DNA of 64,000 nucleotides from Clostridium sp. Marseille-P3244 (GCF_900120155.1 NZ_LT635549.1:620001-684000), one strand, 5' to 3'. Counted from the stretch's first letter, positions 46,180 to 55,551 are shown. Notes: generated by a model from the sequence alone, not told the origin. Numbers and translations: made by a program.

Positions 46180-47014
46180 AGTAGTATTGGTAATGTGCAG
46201 TGTGATAGTATTGTTGTCAGCATGTGGACCGACAAGAAGTGATGATATGGGAAAAAGTGTGGAAAAGCAAACAGAGGAGAATGAGAAATCTTCAGAAGAA
46301 CATAAACCTAAGAATGTAAAAGTTTCTCCGGATAAATATACTTGGTATATTAAGGATTACGTCGGAAGAAATCTTGCTTCATTTGGATATACGTCCATGG
46401 GCGGTGATAGAATGGATACATATGGAGAAGGTTATTTAAAGCTTGTCTTTGTCAATGGACAGGGAACATATATTAATATTGACGATGAGGAAGAGTTGAA
46501 AAAATATGTTGTAATAAATCAGAATATAACGCCTGATACGGAAATGAAATATGTTTTTGAGAAGGATGAAGGAGGAAAAGAGTTAGACGGATTGATCGAA
46601 CATCAGACATATGAAGAAATCGTACTTTCGATAAAATTAGTAAAAGAATCTGGAAAATCAGAGAAAGATGTGCTGGAAATTAAAGCTTCTCCAGATAAAT
46701 ACACACAATATATTCGTGATTATACAGGAAGAAATCTTGCTACGTGTGGATATGTATCAATGGCAGGAGATTTCAGAGACTCATATGGGGCGGCTAATGT
46801 TAAACTTATTCTTATACCGGAGGATGGATCATATATCGATATCTCTGATGAAGAAGTGCTGAAAGAATATAAAGTAACTCAGCAAAGTATAGAACCAAAT
46901 ACAGAGATGAAATTGGAGTTTATGAAAAATGGAAATGGGGATGAGTACAGTAACCTTGTGGAGAATCAAAATATAAGTGAAATTGAGTTGTATGTGACTA
47001 AGATATCAAAGTAG
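46166..47014 (+). CDS. Lipoprotein with internally duplicated domain
   Basis: 282 residues: signal peptide with lipobox LLSACG (Cys near residue 20), a charged linker, then two copies of a domain of about 110 residues. Copy one has SPDKYTWYIKDYVGRNLASF and SMGGD; copy two has SPDKYTQYIRDYTGRNLATC and SMAGD, showing tandem duplication. It is probably exposed outside the cell. It is coexpressed with the MerR regulator upstream, so it may belong to an envelope-stress or antimicrobial response. No family name recognised. A terminator follows at 47031. Confidence 0.75.
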   Translation: MKKSKVVLVMCSVIVLLSACGPTRSDDMGKSVEKQTEENEKSSEEHKPKNVKVSPDKYTWYIKDYVGRNLASFGYTSMGGDRMDTYGEGYLKLVFVNGQGTYINIDDEEELKKYVVINQNITPDTEMKYVFEKDEGGKELDGLIEHQTYEEIVLSIKLVKESGKSEKDVLEIKASPDKYTQYIRDYTGRNLATCGYVSMAGDFRDSYGAANVKLILIPEDGSYIDISDEEVLKEYKVTQQSIEPNTEMKLEFMKNGNGDEYSNLVENQNISEIELYVTKISK

Positions 47015-47030
47015 AAAAAATTTTAAATAC

Positions 47031-47072
47031 AATGGGGAATTATGATTTAAATGAATCATAGTTCTCCATTTT
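47031..47072 (+). terminator. Terminator after the MerR-lipoprotein operon
   Basis: AATGGGGAATTATGATT pairs with AATCATAGTTCTCCATT with few mismatches, then TTTT. It starts 17 bases after the lipoprotein stop codon. Confidence 0.85.
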
Positions 47073-47274
47073 GAGTATGGAAATTTATTTATCTCTAGTA
47101 TAGAGTTTGTAGTATAAAATATTTTATCAAGGTTTCTATAAAAAAGTAAAAACTCTTTTACGAATAATGAACATTTGGTGTAAAATAATAATGAAAAATT
47201 TTTATGTCCTAAAGTTTGGTTTTACATTTTTATTGATGAGAAGAAAGGAGAATAGCAGAGGCTGCCCAAGGAAG

Positions 47275-48267
47275 ATGGAGAAAAAGTTTGGAAAACTAAT
47301 TACAGGTATATCAGAAAATACAAAAGAATTGTTAGAAAAATCAAAGAACATTGTGGTAAAAACAGTAGATCAAAATGATGATGGAAAAGTAGATTTAGAA
47401 GATGTTTCAGTAATCGCAGAGTCTGTTGGGAGCATTGTGAGAAAAAGTGCAAAGACGTTAAAAGAAACTGCAGATGAAAAGGCGCGTCAAATAGAATTAA
47501 AGACTTTACAGCCAATATTTTTGGAAACTTTGAATGATGCAGATTTTCTTATGCCTAAACTTATAAGAATAACAGAAAGGGATAAAAAATATGCAGAAAA
47601 AGAAGTATGTAAAGGTTCTATTGGGTTTATATCTAATCAAAAAGGACTTTATGTTATAAATATTTTTAGAGATTCTATAGACTTATATGGACTTTTATTT
47701 TATCCAGATCAAGAGAATGAGTTTTATTATGTGGATCCAAGCGAAAGACGAAATTATATTGCGTTAGATGAATATTTTAGTTATTTGAAACAAGTCCGTA
47801 TAAATGAGTTGCAAAAGATCGCACAGGATCTTGGTGCAAAGCACTTTAGGGTTACCTACAAAGAAGAAAAAATATTATTTTCCGAAAGAAATAAAAAGAG
47901 AGATGTAGATCTGCAAAAAACAGGATCTGTAGACATTGAAGAAAATTATACAGATAAAAAATATACTACAGTGGAAATTGCTGCTGAGATGGAGTGCCCA
48001 GGGCATGATCCAGTAAATCCTAAATTGAAGTATATGAGATATGATCCCAGTATAGTAGGGCTTGTGGAAATGCGAATGAACAAACAGGCACCATTGCTTC
48101 ATCAAAAATTCATGTTGAAACTTAGTAATTCTTCTGGGTTAAAAGAGCGGGATGCTATAAAAATTGATGCTGTATTAAAGGGGATGAAATGTACTGGGAA
48201 TTCAACAGTAGTGAATGAGGTACAGAACGAATCCAGAAGATATCTTGAATATGAGATAGATTTTTGA
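47275..48267 (+). CDS. Uncharacterised cytoplasmic protein with EF-hand-like loop
   Basis: About 330 residues from ATG 47275 (AAGGAAG just upstream); the frame stays open back to 47167 but the extra residues look non-coding. Near residue 37, DQNDDGKVDLED fits a calcium-binding DxNxDGxxxxxD loop inside an amphipathic, lysine-rich helical region. The rest shows alternating beta strands. No membrane helix or signal peptide. It lies 48 bases before the DUF4230 gene and is strongly AT-rich. I do not recognise the family. Confidence 0.6.
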   Translation: MEKKFGKLITGISENTKELLEKSKNIVVKTVDQNDDGKVDLEDVSVIAESVGSIVRKSAKTLKETADEKARQIELKTLQPIFLETLNDADFLMPKLIRITERDKKYAEKEVCKGSIGFISNQKGLYVINIFRDSIDLYGLLFYPDQENEFYYVDPSERRNYIALDEYFSYLKQVRINELQKIAQDLGAKHFRVTYKEEKILFSERNKKRDVDLQKTGSVDIEENYTDKKYTTVEIAAEMECPGHDPVNPKLKYMRYDPSIVGLVEMRMNKQAPLLHQKFMLKLSNSSGLKERDAIKIDAVLKGMKCTGNSTVVNEVQNESRRYLEYEIDF

Positions 48268-48315
48268 TTTAATTATATATTCTATTTATACTAAGGAAAA
48301 AGGAGAAGTGCAGTT

Positions 48316-48948
48316 ATGCAGGAAAATGCTACAAAAAAGAAAAAGAATAATAGATTTAGAGAAATGGTTAGTAATCTTTTTGCAAAAAGAATAATAATGC
48401 TACTCGTGTTACTAATAGTTATAGTGCTTATAATTATTGGTGTGAGAAGAGTAGTTTCTTTTGATAATCAGACAACGAAAATAGGATTTGAAGATATTGG
48501 TGAAATAGCGACTCAATCAGCTTACTGCACTCAAGTGAGCGTTACGGATTCATCGAGAAAATTGTTTGGTGCAAAAATTCCATTTACACAGAGCAAATAC
48601 ATATATAGTTATGGTGTAATTATTAAAGCAGGTTTTAATTTTGAAGAGATAGAATGGAGTGAAAAGGAGAATACCATTGAAGTTAAACTGCCGGAAACAA
48701 AAATATTAAGTAGTGAAATTGATACGGATTCTTTTAAGGTATATCATGAAGAAGAAAGCATTTTTAATCAGGTGACTTTAGAAGAGAATAACACGGCACT
48801 TAAAGAATTAAAACAGGAGGCAGAAGAGGAAGCTGTTGCCAATGGATTGCTTGATAATGCACGCAGTAATGCAGAAGCTATTTTGACAGGATTTTTCGGA
48901 CAAGTGTATGATCTGGATCAATATAAAATAGTCTATGAGGATAAATAA
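48316..48948 (+). CDS. DUF4230-family membrane-anchored protein
   Basis: 210 residues with one N-terminal membrane helix (IIMLLVLLIVIVLIIIGV) and an extracytoplasmic DUF4230 domain (IGFEDIGEIATQSAYC, YSYGVIIKAGFNFEEI, VKLPETKILSSEID). This family is widespread in gut Firmicutes and Bacteroidetes with unknown role, and resembles cell-surface or prohibitin-like proteins. AAAAAGGAGAAG precedes ATG 48316. A 27-codon membrane peptide gene follows 15 bases later. Confidence 0.82.
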   Translation: MQENATKKKKNNRFREMVSNLFAKRIIMLLVLLIVIVLIIIGVRRVVSFDNQTTKIGFEDIGEIATQSAYCTQVSVTDSSRKLFGAKIPFTQSKYIYSYGVIIKAGFNFEEIEWSEKENTIEVKLPETKILSSEIDTDSFKVYHEEESIFNQVTLEENNTALKELKQEAEEEAVANGLLDNARSNAEAILTGFFGQVYDLDQYKIVYEDK

Positions 48949-48963
48949 AAGGAGACTTATGAT

Positions 48964-49047
48964 ATGAAAAAAATATTAATAGTACTAGCAGTTATAGTAG
49001 CAATTATTATTTTGTTTTATTTTGCATTATTTCTTACAGCGAGGTAG
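48964..49047 (+). CDS. 27-residue single-TM small protein
   Basis: ATG 48964 with AAGGAGAC upstream encodes a basic MKK start followed by an almost wholly hydrophobic segment (ILIVLAVIVAIIILFYFALF) and a short TAR end. Its position directly after the DUF4230 gene suggests cotranslation and perhaps interaction in the membrane. Too short for family assignment. Confidence 0.55.
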   Translation: MKKILIVLAVIVAIIILFYFALFLTAR

Positions 49048-49082
49048 TTTTGCTTGCAAGACATGATTTAGTGGTCTTTCTA

Positions 49083-49150
49083 TTCATAAAAATAGTGCTA
49101 TTATGAGATGAACGGTAAAACAGTTTAGATTAGTAAGTGTAGAGAGGAGC
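49083..49150 (+). pseudogene. Decayed second copy of the spoIIID 5' half
   Basis: AACGGTAAAACAGTTTAGA at 49111-49129 and its flanks align with GACGGCGAAACAGTTTCGA of spoIIID (45440-45458). Translated, KNSAIMR-stop-TVKQFRL parallels NNATVRQTAKQFRI. The similarity fades within a few bases of the point matching the attachment core. About 60% identity by eye over some 60 bases. It may mark an older junction inside the element. From here to 49446 I see no gene. Confidence 0.45.
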
Positions 49151-49446
49151 TTTCACGAGAGCAAGATCCACTGATGTATTACTATAGCGCAATTTTATTG
49201 CTGAATGTTAATCCTGTATAGTTAGTTTCTTTCGAGTATAAAATATGTGACTTTAGAGTGAGGGATGATAAGATATATGTAGATTAACCGGAGCAACAGG
49301 ATAGGTAGAGCGAAAAATTTCTGAGTGTCATAATGTTCATTGGAAGTTTGTGTCTAGGGTGAATCCTATAGTATATATCACCGGGCAGGGCAGAGACAGT
49401 AAAAATACAAATTGTTAAATATATACATACGAGGAGAAGAACAGTA

Positions 49447-52383
49447 TTGAATGTGTTTAATGAAAATTTACTAAGGGAAGGATTTACAACTGCATACGTG
49501 GATAAAGCGTATTCGTCAAATCTGGCTTATAAGCCGCAGTTCATTTCCAATAATTATAAAGAAGGGCGTAAAGTTCTCTCATCCATTGAGGATGAGCTTT
49601 TGTCATGTAAGGAATTCTTTATCAGTGTTGCTTTTATCACTATGGGTGGAATTACTCCTCTGCTTCAGACATTAAAAGAGTTGGAAATACGTGGGATACC
49701 GGGGAAGATTCTCACAACAGATTACCAGAACTTCAGTGAACCCAGGGCCCTTCGAAAGCTGGCTGAGTTAAGTAATATTACACTGAGAATGTACCGGACT
49801 GATAAGGCGCAGCAAGGTTTTCACACCAAAGGGTATATTTTCAAAAACAAAGAGCTTTATCGGATCATTGTAGGAAGTTCTAATTTGACCTTGAGCGCAT
49901 TGACAAAAAATAGAGAGTGGAATACTAAGGTGGTTTCCACAGCTCAGGGGGAATATACGGAAGATCTGATGGCCGAATTTACAGAACTATGGAATTCAGA
50001 GAATACAGTTGCATTTGATGATTTCATTGAAGAATACGCACTTAACTATCAGATTATCCGAAGTCAGAGAAGGATTGCGAAAGAAACACAAATTATATCG
50101 CTGGAACAATATAAACTGCAGCCCAATTCCATGCAGTTGGGGTTTATTGCTAATCTTGAAAAAATTTGCGCAGCAGGAGAATCGAAAGCACTGCTGATTT
50201 CAGCAACGGGAACGGGGAAAACTTATGCGTCCGCATTTGCACTGCGGGAAGAAGGTGCAAAGAAAGTATTGTTCCTGGTACACAGAGAGCAAATCGCGAA
50301 GCAGGCAATTGCCAGTTATAAAAAAGTCTTTGGAAACACAAGATCTTTTGGATTGCTTTCCGGTAATTCAAAGGATTATGATGTGGATTATCTCTTCTCG
50401 ACCATGCAGATGATGGCAAAGGAAAAGATCCTTACAAAGTTCCAAAAAGATGAGTTTGATACGATTATTATTGACGAGGCTCATCGCACCGGTGCTGCTA
50501 GTTACCAGAATATCATGCAGTATTTTACGCCCCAATTTTGGTTGGGAATGACTGCATCACCAGAACGAACAGATGCTTTTGATGTTTATGCGGCTTTTGA
50601 TCATAATATTGCGTATGAGATACGACTTCAGCAGGCACTGGAAGAAGATCTGCTGTGTCCGTTTCATTATTTTGGAATCACGGATCTGCAGATTGATGGT
50701 AAAGCTATAGATGAAAATACCGGGCTGAAAGATTTTAATAGACTTACCAGTGAGGAGCGTGTCAATTACGTGATCGAGCAGATGGAGTATTATGGTTATT
50801 GTGGAAAGAGGCCGAAAGGGTTGGTTTTCTGCAGCTCCAAGAAAGAAGCCTGCGTCTTGAGTGCAAAATTTAATGAACGAGGATATCGAACACTGGCATT
50901 GACAGGAGATGACAGTCAGGAAAAACGAGAGAATGCGGTTGAGCGCCTTGTCCTCGATGATGGAGAAGACAAGTTGGATTATATTTTTACTGTGGATATA
51001 TTTAATGAAGGTGTTGATATACCGGAAGTGAATCAAGTGATCATGCTCCGGCCAACAGAATCACCAATTGTATTTGTACAGCAACTGGGACGTGGCCTCC
51101 GGAAAGCAGATGAAAAAGAATATGTAGTGATCCTGGATTTCATTGGGAATTATAAAAATAATTTTATGATACCGATCGCGTTGTCTGGAGACAGAAGCTA
51201 CAATAAGGATAATATCCGGCGGTATGTGCTGGAGGGAGAACGGATTATTCCGGGCTCTTCGACGATCCATTTTGATGAAATATCACGAAAAAGAATTTTT
51301 GCGGCCATTGATAATGCAAATTTCAGCGATATTAAGTTGATCAGAGAGAATTATAAAAATCTGAAAAATAAACTGGGACGAATTCCGGATCTGAAAGATT
51401 TTGATGATTACGGAGAAATGGATGTCCTTCGTATTTTTGATAATAACAGTCTGGGGTCTTATTATAAGTTTTTGGTTAAATACGAAAAGGAATATACAGT
51501 CAGACTTTCGTCTGCAGAAGAAAAAGTGGTCGAATTTATTTCAAAAAAGCTGGCCAGCGGGAAACGGATTCATGAACTTGCCATGCTCAATCGTATGCTG
51601 ACTTACCACCATGGATTTTTTAATCTATGGAAAAAAGATCTGTCAAATGCTTATGGAATAGAGCTGCAGGAAAAAACGATCAAAAATGTGGTTAATGTAA
51701 TGACCAATGAATTTCCTTCCGGTTCAGGAAAGAAAACCTATGCAGACTGCGTTTTTCTGGAGAGAACGGGTATGGGGGAATATGATATATCGCAGGATTT
51801 TGAAAAAATGCTGGAAAATCCTGAGTTCTATAAGATTGTAAAAGAACTGGTTGAGTTTGGTGTTTCAAGATATAAAGAGAATTACAGTCACAGATATCAG
51901 GATACAAATTTCGTGCTTTATCAGAAATATACTTATGAGGATGTATGCAGGCTTCTGGAATGGGAAAATAACGAGGTTCCATTGAATTTGGGCGGATATA
52001 AGTATGATCGGAAAACGAAAACATTTCCAGTATTTATTAATTATGATAAGGATGATGATATAAAAGATACGATCAAATATGAAGACCATTTTGAGAGCCC
52101 GAACAGACTGGTTGCAATATCAAAGCAGAGCAGAACAAAAGAGTCTGAAGATGTGCAGAATTTTCTTCATGCAAGAGAGCGTGGAATTAATGTAGAGTTG
52201 TTCGTTCGCAAAAATAAGGATGATAAGATATCAAAAGAATTCTATTATCTGGGAAGGATGACAGCAACTGGAAAAGCAGAAGAGTTTATTATGGCAAACA
52301 CGGATAAGACGGCGGTAGAGATTGAATGGGAGTTAGATACTCCGGTACGCGAAGATATCTACGAGTATATTGTAAATAATTAG
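49447..52383 (+). CDS. PLD-DEAH helicase-DUF3427 protein, probable defence helicase
   Basis: 978 residues. A phospholipase-D-like nuclease domain (HTKGYIFKN..., GSSNLTLSALT near residues 130-160) precedes a superfamily-2 helicase with Walker A ATGTGKTYASAF (about residue 255), DEAH box IIDEAHRTG (about 341) and motif VI QQLGRGLRKAD (about 544), then a C-terminal DUF3427 region. This architecture recurs in mobile or defence islands, commonly with a NUDIX gene as here (12 bases downstream). Start TTG 49447 with GAGGAGAAG upstream. No methyltransferase is present, so it is not a classical restriction system. Target unknown. Confidence 0.88.
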   Translation: MNVFNENLLREGFTTAYVDKAYSSNLAYKPQFISNNYKEGRKVLSSIEDELLSCKEFFISVAFITMGGITPLLQTLKELEIRGIPGKILTTDYQNFSEPRALRKLAELSNITLRMYRTDKAQQGFHTKGYIFKNKELYRIIVGSSNLTLSALTKNREWNTKVVSTAQGEYTEDLMAEFTELWNSENTVAFDDFIEEYALNYQIIRSQRRIAKETQIISLEQYKLQPNSMQLGFIANLEKICAAGESKALLISATGTGKTYASAFALREEGAKKVLFLVHREQIAKQAIASYKKVFGNTRSFGLLSGNSKDYDVDYLFSTMQMMAKEKILTKFQKDEFDTIIIDEAHRTGAASYQNIMQYFTPQFWLGMTASPERTDAFDVYAAFDHNIAYEIRLQQALEEDLLCPFHYFGITDLQIDGKAIDENTGLKDFNRLTSEERVNYVIEQMEYYGYCGKRPKGLVFCSSKKEACVLSAKFNERGYRTLALTGDDSQEKRENAVERLVLDDGEDKLDYIFTVDIFNEGVDIPEVNQVIMLRPTESPIVFVQQLGRGLRKADEKEYVVILDFIGNYKNNFMIPIALSGDRSYNKDNIRRYVLEGERIIPGSSTIHFDEISRKRIFAAIDNANFSDIKLIRENYKNLKNKLGRIPDLKDFDDYGEMDVLRIFDNNSLGSYYKFLVKYEKEYTVRLSSAEEKVVEFISKKLASGKRIHELAMLNRMLTYHHGFFNLWKKDLSNAYGIELQEKTIKNVVNVMTNEFPSGSGKKTYADCVFLERTGMGEYDISQDFEKMLENPEFYKIVKELVEFGVSRYKENYSHRYQDTNFVLYQKYTYEDVCRLLEWENNEVPLNLGGYKYDRKTKTFPVFINYDKDDDIKDTIKYEDHFESPNRLVAISKQSRTKESEDVQNFLHARERGINVELFVRKNKDDKISKEFYYLGRMTATGKAEEFIMANTDKTAVEIEWELDTPVREDIYEYIVNN

Positions 52384-52395
52384 CGGAGGACTAAA

Positions 52396-52788
52396 ATGAA
52401 AACAGTAAAGGTAGTTGCGGCAATCATAATAAACAATAATAGAGTGTTTGCCACACAGAGAGGATACGGTGAGTTCAAGGATGGCTGGGAATTCCCGGGC
52501 GGCAAGATTGAACCGGGGGAGACACCGCAGGAAGCGCTTGTACGAGAAATAAAGGAAGAACTGGATACTGAGATTGAAGTAAAAGATTATCTGGAAACAG
52601 TGGAGTATGATTATCCGGAATTCCACCTGTCAATGGATTGCTTTTTCTGTAGGATCAAGTCAGGAGAGCTTGTGTTGAAAGAGCATGAGGCAGCGAAATG
52701 GCTGACAGCGGAGACTCTGGACAGTGTGGATTGGCTGCCTGCAGATAAGGGATTGATAGAACAAGTCCGTAATAGGATTAAATTATAA
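52396..52788 (+). CDS. NUDIX hydrolase (MutT-like)
   Basis: A 130-residue nucleoside-triphosphate pyrophosphohydrolase with a canonical NUDIX box, GGKIEPGETPQEALVREIKEEL, split here as GGKIEPGET and REIKEEL. It resembles 8-oxo-dGTP and (d)CTP hydrolases. Coupling to the helicase gene upstream suggests a joint function, for example nucleotide sensing or depletion during phage attack; that is inference. GCGGAGG lies upstream of ATG 52396. Confidence 0.9.
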   Translation: MKTVKVVAAIIINNNRVFATQRGYGEFKDGWEFPGGKIEPGETPQEALVREIKEELDTEIEVKDYLETVEYDYPEFHLSMDCFFCRIKSGELVLKEHEAAKWLTAETLDSVDWLPADKGLIEQVRNRIKL

Positions 52789-52989
52789 ATTGGGCGTTTA
52801 TGCTATAGTTATATTTTCTAATACTAGAGCCATTGAAAGTTGAATCAGTGGCTCTTTTTTAATTTCAAAAATTGGGAGAATATCTATCCGTTTTGGTTAT
52901 CTTTTGGATTTTGGAACAGAGCGAGGGGCGGATTATGGACTGGAAACAGTGTATAGTGTTCTGGGTGCCAGGTAAACAGAGGGAAAAAG

Positions 52990-53181
52990 ATGATCATTAT
53001 GATCAATCTTTCCCTTCAGCAGATAAAGAATCCGGAAGATGAGATGCATAAAAAGATTTATGACCGGACAAAAAAATGTGTGCCGGTTCAGTTCGATGGG
53101 GAAAGCAGGCGTCAAGCTGCGGGAAAAGATAAAATGCAGCAATTCAAAAAGATGCTGCTGGAAGCGGAGGAAACTATATAA
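52990..53181 (+). CDS. Possible 63-residue protein or gene remnant
   Basis: ATG 52990 with GAGGG about 10 bases upstream opens a basic, soluble frame (KNPEDEMHKKIYDRTKKC, KMQQFKKMLLEAEET). A second overlapping frame from 52935 is also open for 35 codons. The stretch 52789-53257 otherwise holds nothing I recognise. I cannot tell a real small gene from a remnant. Confidence 0.3.
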   Translation: MIIMINLSLQQIKNPEDEMHKKIYDRTKKCVPVQFDGESRRQAAGKDKMQQFKKMLLEAEETI

Positions 53182-53257
53182 AATGCCTTTAAAATCTATT
53201 CTAATCTGTGACTGATTTTCATAGGCTGTAAAAAATGGACAAGGAGGTGGGACTGCC

Positions 53258-53434
53258 GTGAAGAGGAAAAAACTGAATTACCGCTTTCATGATCCAAATG
53301 ATCCGGCAGTTGCTGCCGAGTATATATTGAAGGTGTTTATTGAGGCGAATCAGAAAAAGGTGGAAGAGGTGATCAGAAAGGCGAGTATGGAGAAACAGAT
53401 ATCGGAAAATGAAGGAATACGAATTCAGGTTTGA
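53258..53434 (+). CDS. 58-residue conserved-type small protein
   Basis: GTG 53258 has a strong AAGGAGGTG site. The product is soluble and charged, with NYRFHDPNDPAVAAEYIL and a helical VFIEANQKKVEEVIRKA segment. Small proteins with this RFHxPN...ILKxFIEANxxKVE pattern are common beside recombinases and integrative elements of Lachnospiraceae, as far as I recall. A recombination accessory role is possible but unproven. Confidence 0.6.
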   Translation: MKRKKLNYRFHDPNDPAVAAEYILKVFIEANQKKVEEVIRKASMEKQISENEGIRIQV

Positions 53435-53636
53435 AGATATGTTTTTTGAGATGAAAATCATCTGATACGATATTGCATCAGGTGATTTTTTATCTTAAAA
53501 CAGCACAAATCAGGGATTACATAGAAAAATATGAGATTTTATCTCAAATATTGTTTACAAAATGGGAGAAATGAATATAATAGAGGGTGAGAGAATATAA
53601 AATTGTGGTGTTGAAATAAAATGGAGGTAAACACAA

Positions 53637-54863
53637 ATGTTATGCCAGTTTACAGTAAAGAATTTTAAAAGCATTCGTGATGAAATGACATTTGACATGC
53701 AGGCAGCCGCCATTTCAGAGCATGAAGACAGGGTGATCAAAGATAGAGACGGAGAATTATTTCTTCCGGTATCAGCGGTTTACGGACCGAATGGCGGGGG
53801 AAAATCCAATGTGCTGGAGGCACTGCACAGTCTGGTGTTTAAAGTGCTGAGACCGTTATATGCGACCAGTGATAATGAAAATGCGGCAATCAGAATAAAA
53901 AGAATATTGATCGAACCGTTTGCTTTTTCTGCTGAAACGGTGAATGCGCCGACAGAGTTTGAATTATTTTTCAGGACTGCATTAGCAGAATACCGCTACG
54001 AGTTGACTGTCAGGAAAGATGTGATCGAGTATGAAAGGCTGGACCGGGTAAAACTGGAAACCGGCCGCAGATCAGCGCTTTTTGAAAGAGATGAAAATGA
54101 AATCACGCTGAAAGGTGTTTTTTCAAAATTAAAGATAAGTGAAGATTTATCCGAGACTTTGCCACTGCTTTCTTATTTGGGTATTACTTATGCCAAGAAT
54201 GAAGTGGTGCAGGATGTATTGAGCTGGTTCGATGATGGAATCGATTTCTTGAATTATGGAAATCCGCGCCAGGAACTGCGTATGGCGATTTCAAATTCGG
54301 AACATGTGAAGAAACTGATGCTGGATATGATACAGGAAATGGATCTGGATATTGTGGACTTCCGAGTGGAAGAGAGAGAACATGATCGGATTGAAGTATT
54401 TACAAAACATGTCGTTGACGATTACGAGACGGAATTAAATCTGTTTGATGAATCCAGCGGAACAAAGAAGCTATTTGGCCTGCTTCCGTTTATTGCGAAG
54501 AGCCTCTCAGTGGGAACAACGCTGGTAATTGATGAACTAGATGCTAAAATACATCCGGTTTTGCTCCGATACATTATTATGATGTTCAATAATATGAAGA
54601 TAAATAAACATGGGGCTCAGTTGATTTTTACATCTCATGATTTATCTACGATGAATAGCGAAGTGTTCCGGAGAGATGAAATCTGGTTTGTTGCCAAAGG
54701 AAATAAAGAGAATTCTAAATTATATTCTCTGGTAGAGTTTAAAAATGATAAAGGCGAGTCAGTACGGAAAGATGCAAAATTCGACAAACAGTACCTGGAA
54801 GGGAAGTATGGGGCTGATCCGTACCTCAGAAAAATCATAGATTGGGGGAAGGTTAATGCCTAA
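53637..54863 (+). CDS. AAA family ATPase, RloA/AbiLi-like
   Basis: 408 residues, ABC/SMC-type ATPase: N-terminal FTVKNFKSIRDEMTFDM, Walker A YGPNGGGKSNVLEAL (about residue 50), Walker B TLVIDELDAKIHP (about 298) and H-loop FTSHDLSTM. It overlaps the RloB-like gene by eight bases. The pair matches the two-gene AbiL/RloAB phage-exclusion arrangement, in which an ATPase partners a TOPRIM-like protein. GGAGG lies eight bases before ATG 53637. Cytoplasmic. Confidence 0.88.
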   Translation: MLCQFTVKNFKSIRDEMTFDMQAAAISEHEDRVIKDRDGELFLPVSAVYGPNGGGKSNVLEALHSLVFKVLRPLYATSDNENAAIRIKRILIEPFAFSAETVNAPTEFELFFRTALAEYRYELTVRKDVIEYERLDRVKLETGRRSALFERDENEITLKGVFSKLKISEDLSETLPLLSYLGITYAKNEVVQDVLSWFDDGIDFLNYGNPRQELRMAISNSEHVKKLMLDMIQEMDLDIVDFRVEEREHDRIEVFTKHVVDDYETELNLFDESSGTKKLFGLLPFIAKSLSVGTTLVIDELDAKIHPVLLRYIIMMFNNMKINKHGAQLIFTSHDLSTMNSEVFRRDEIWFVAKGNKENSKLYSLVEFKNDKGESVRKDAKFDKQYLEGKYGADPYLRKIIDWGKVNA

Positions 54864-55551
54864 AAAAGCCGGAATGGAGGCATGGAAGAAAAAACGACGC
54901 AAGGAATATCTGGAAAAGAGAGAATTCAGATATTATATCTTCTGTGAGGGTCAGCAGACGGAGCCATTATACTTTGAAGGATTTAAAAGATATATTGAAG
55001 ATAATCCGATTTACCGGGATATGGTACTGATCGAAATAGAACCATGTCAGTCAGAAACGATGCGCGTGATTGGTATGGCGGAGAGATATGTGAAAAAGAA
55101 CAAAATCCAAAAAGGACAGGTTTGGTGTGTATATGACAAAGACAGCTTTCCACCGGAAGATTTTAATGGAGTTGAACAGCGGGCAAGGAAGTTGAGCCAG
55201 GAGAATCTAGATTTGCAGTATCACGCAGCATGGAGTAATGAGTGTATCGAATTCTGGTTTCTGCTGCATTTTGCATACTATACGTCAAATAATCATCGAA
55301 CCGAATATATTTCATTTCTGAATGATAAGTTCCGGGATTTGGGAATTGGAAAATATCAGAAGAATATGAAAAGCATATTCGAGATTCTGATGGAAAAAGG
55401 AAATCCGAAGCTGGCGATACGGTATGCGAAGAGGATCATAAAAGATGGACAAGGGAAAACGCCGACAGAAATAGCACCGGGAACGAAGGTGTATGAGTTG
55501 GTGGAGGAACTGGCGAAGTATTTGCCGGAGGAGATACGTTTGAAGTATTGA
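54856..55551 (+). CDS. RloB-family (TOPRIM-like) protein, AbiLii-like
   Basis: 231 residues matching RloB (PF13707). IFCEGQQTEPLYFEGF gives the invariant Glu and WCVYDKDSFP the DxD of a TOPRIM-type metal site, so it is probably a nuclease. It is translationally coupled to the AAA ATPase, comparable to Gabija or OLD proteins where the two domains are fused. A likely abortive-infection effector; direct evidence is absent. Confidence 0.88.
   Translation: MPKKAGMEAWKKKRRKEYLEKREFRYYIFCEGQQTEPLYFEGFKRYIEDNPIYRDMVLIEIEPCQSETMRVIGMAERYVKKNKIQKGQVWCVYDKDSFPPEDFNGVEQRARKLSQENLDLQYHAAWSNECIEFWFLLHFAYYTSNNHRTEYISFLNDKFRDLGIGKYQKNMKSIFEILMEKGNPKLAIRYAKRIIKDGQGKTPTEIAPGTKVYELVEELAKYLPEEIRLKY

Noticed and set aside
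49447-52788. Type I or III restriction-modification system
   Set aside because: No methyltransferase or specificity subunit is present; the architecture is PLD-helicase-DUF3427 with NUDIX.
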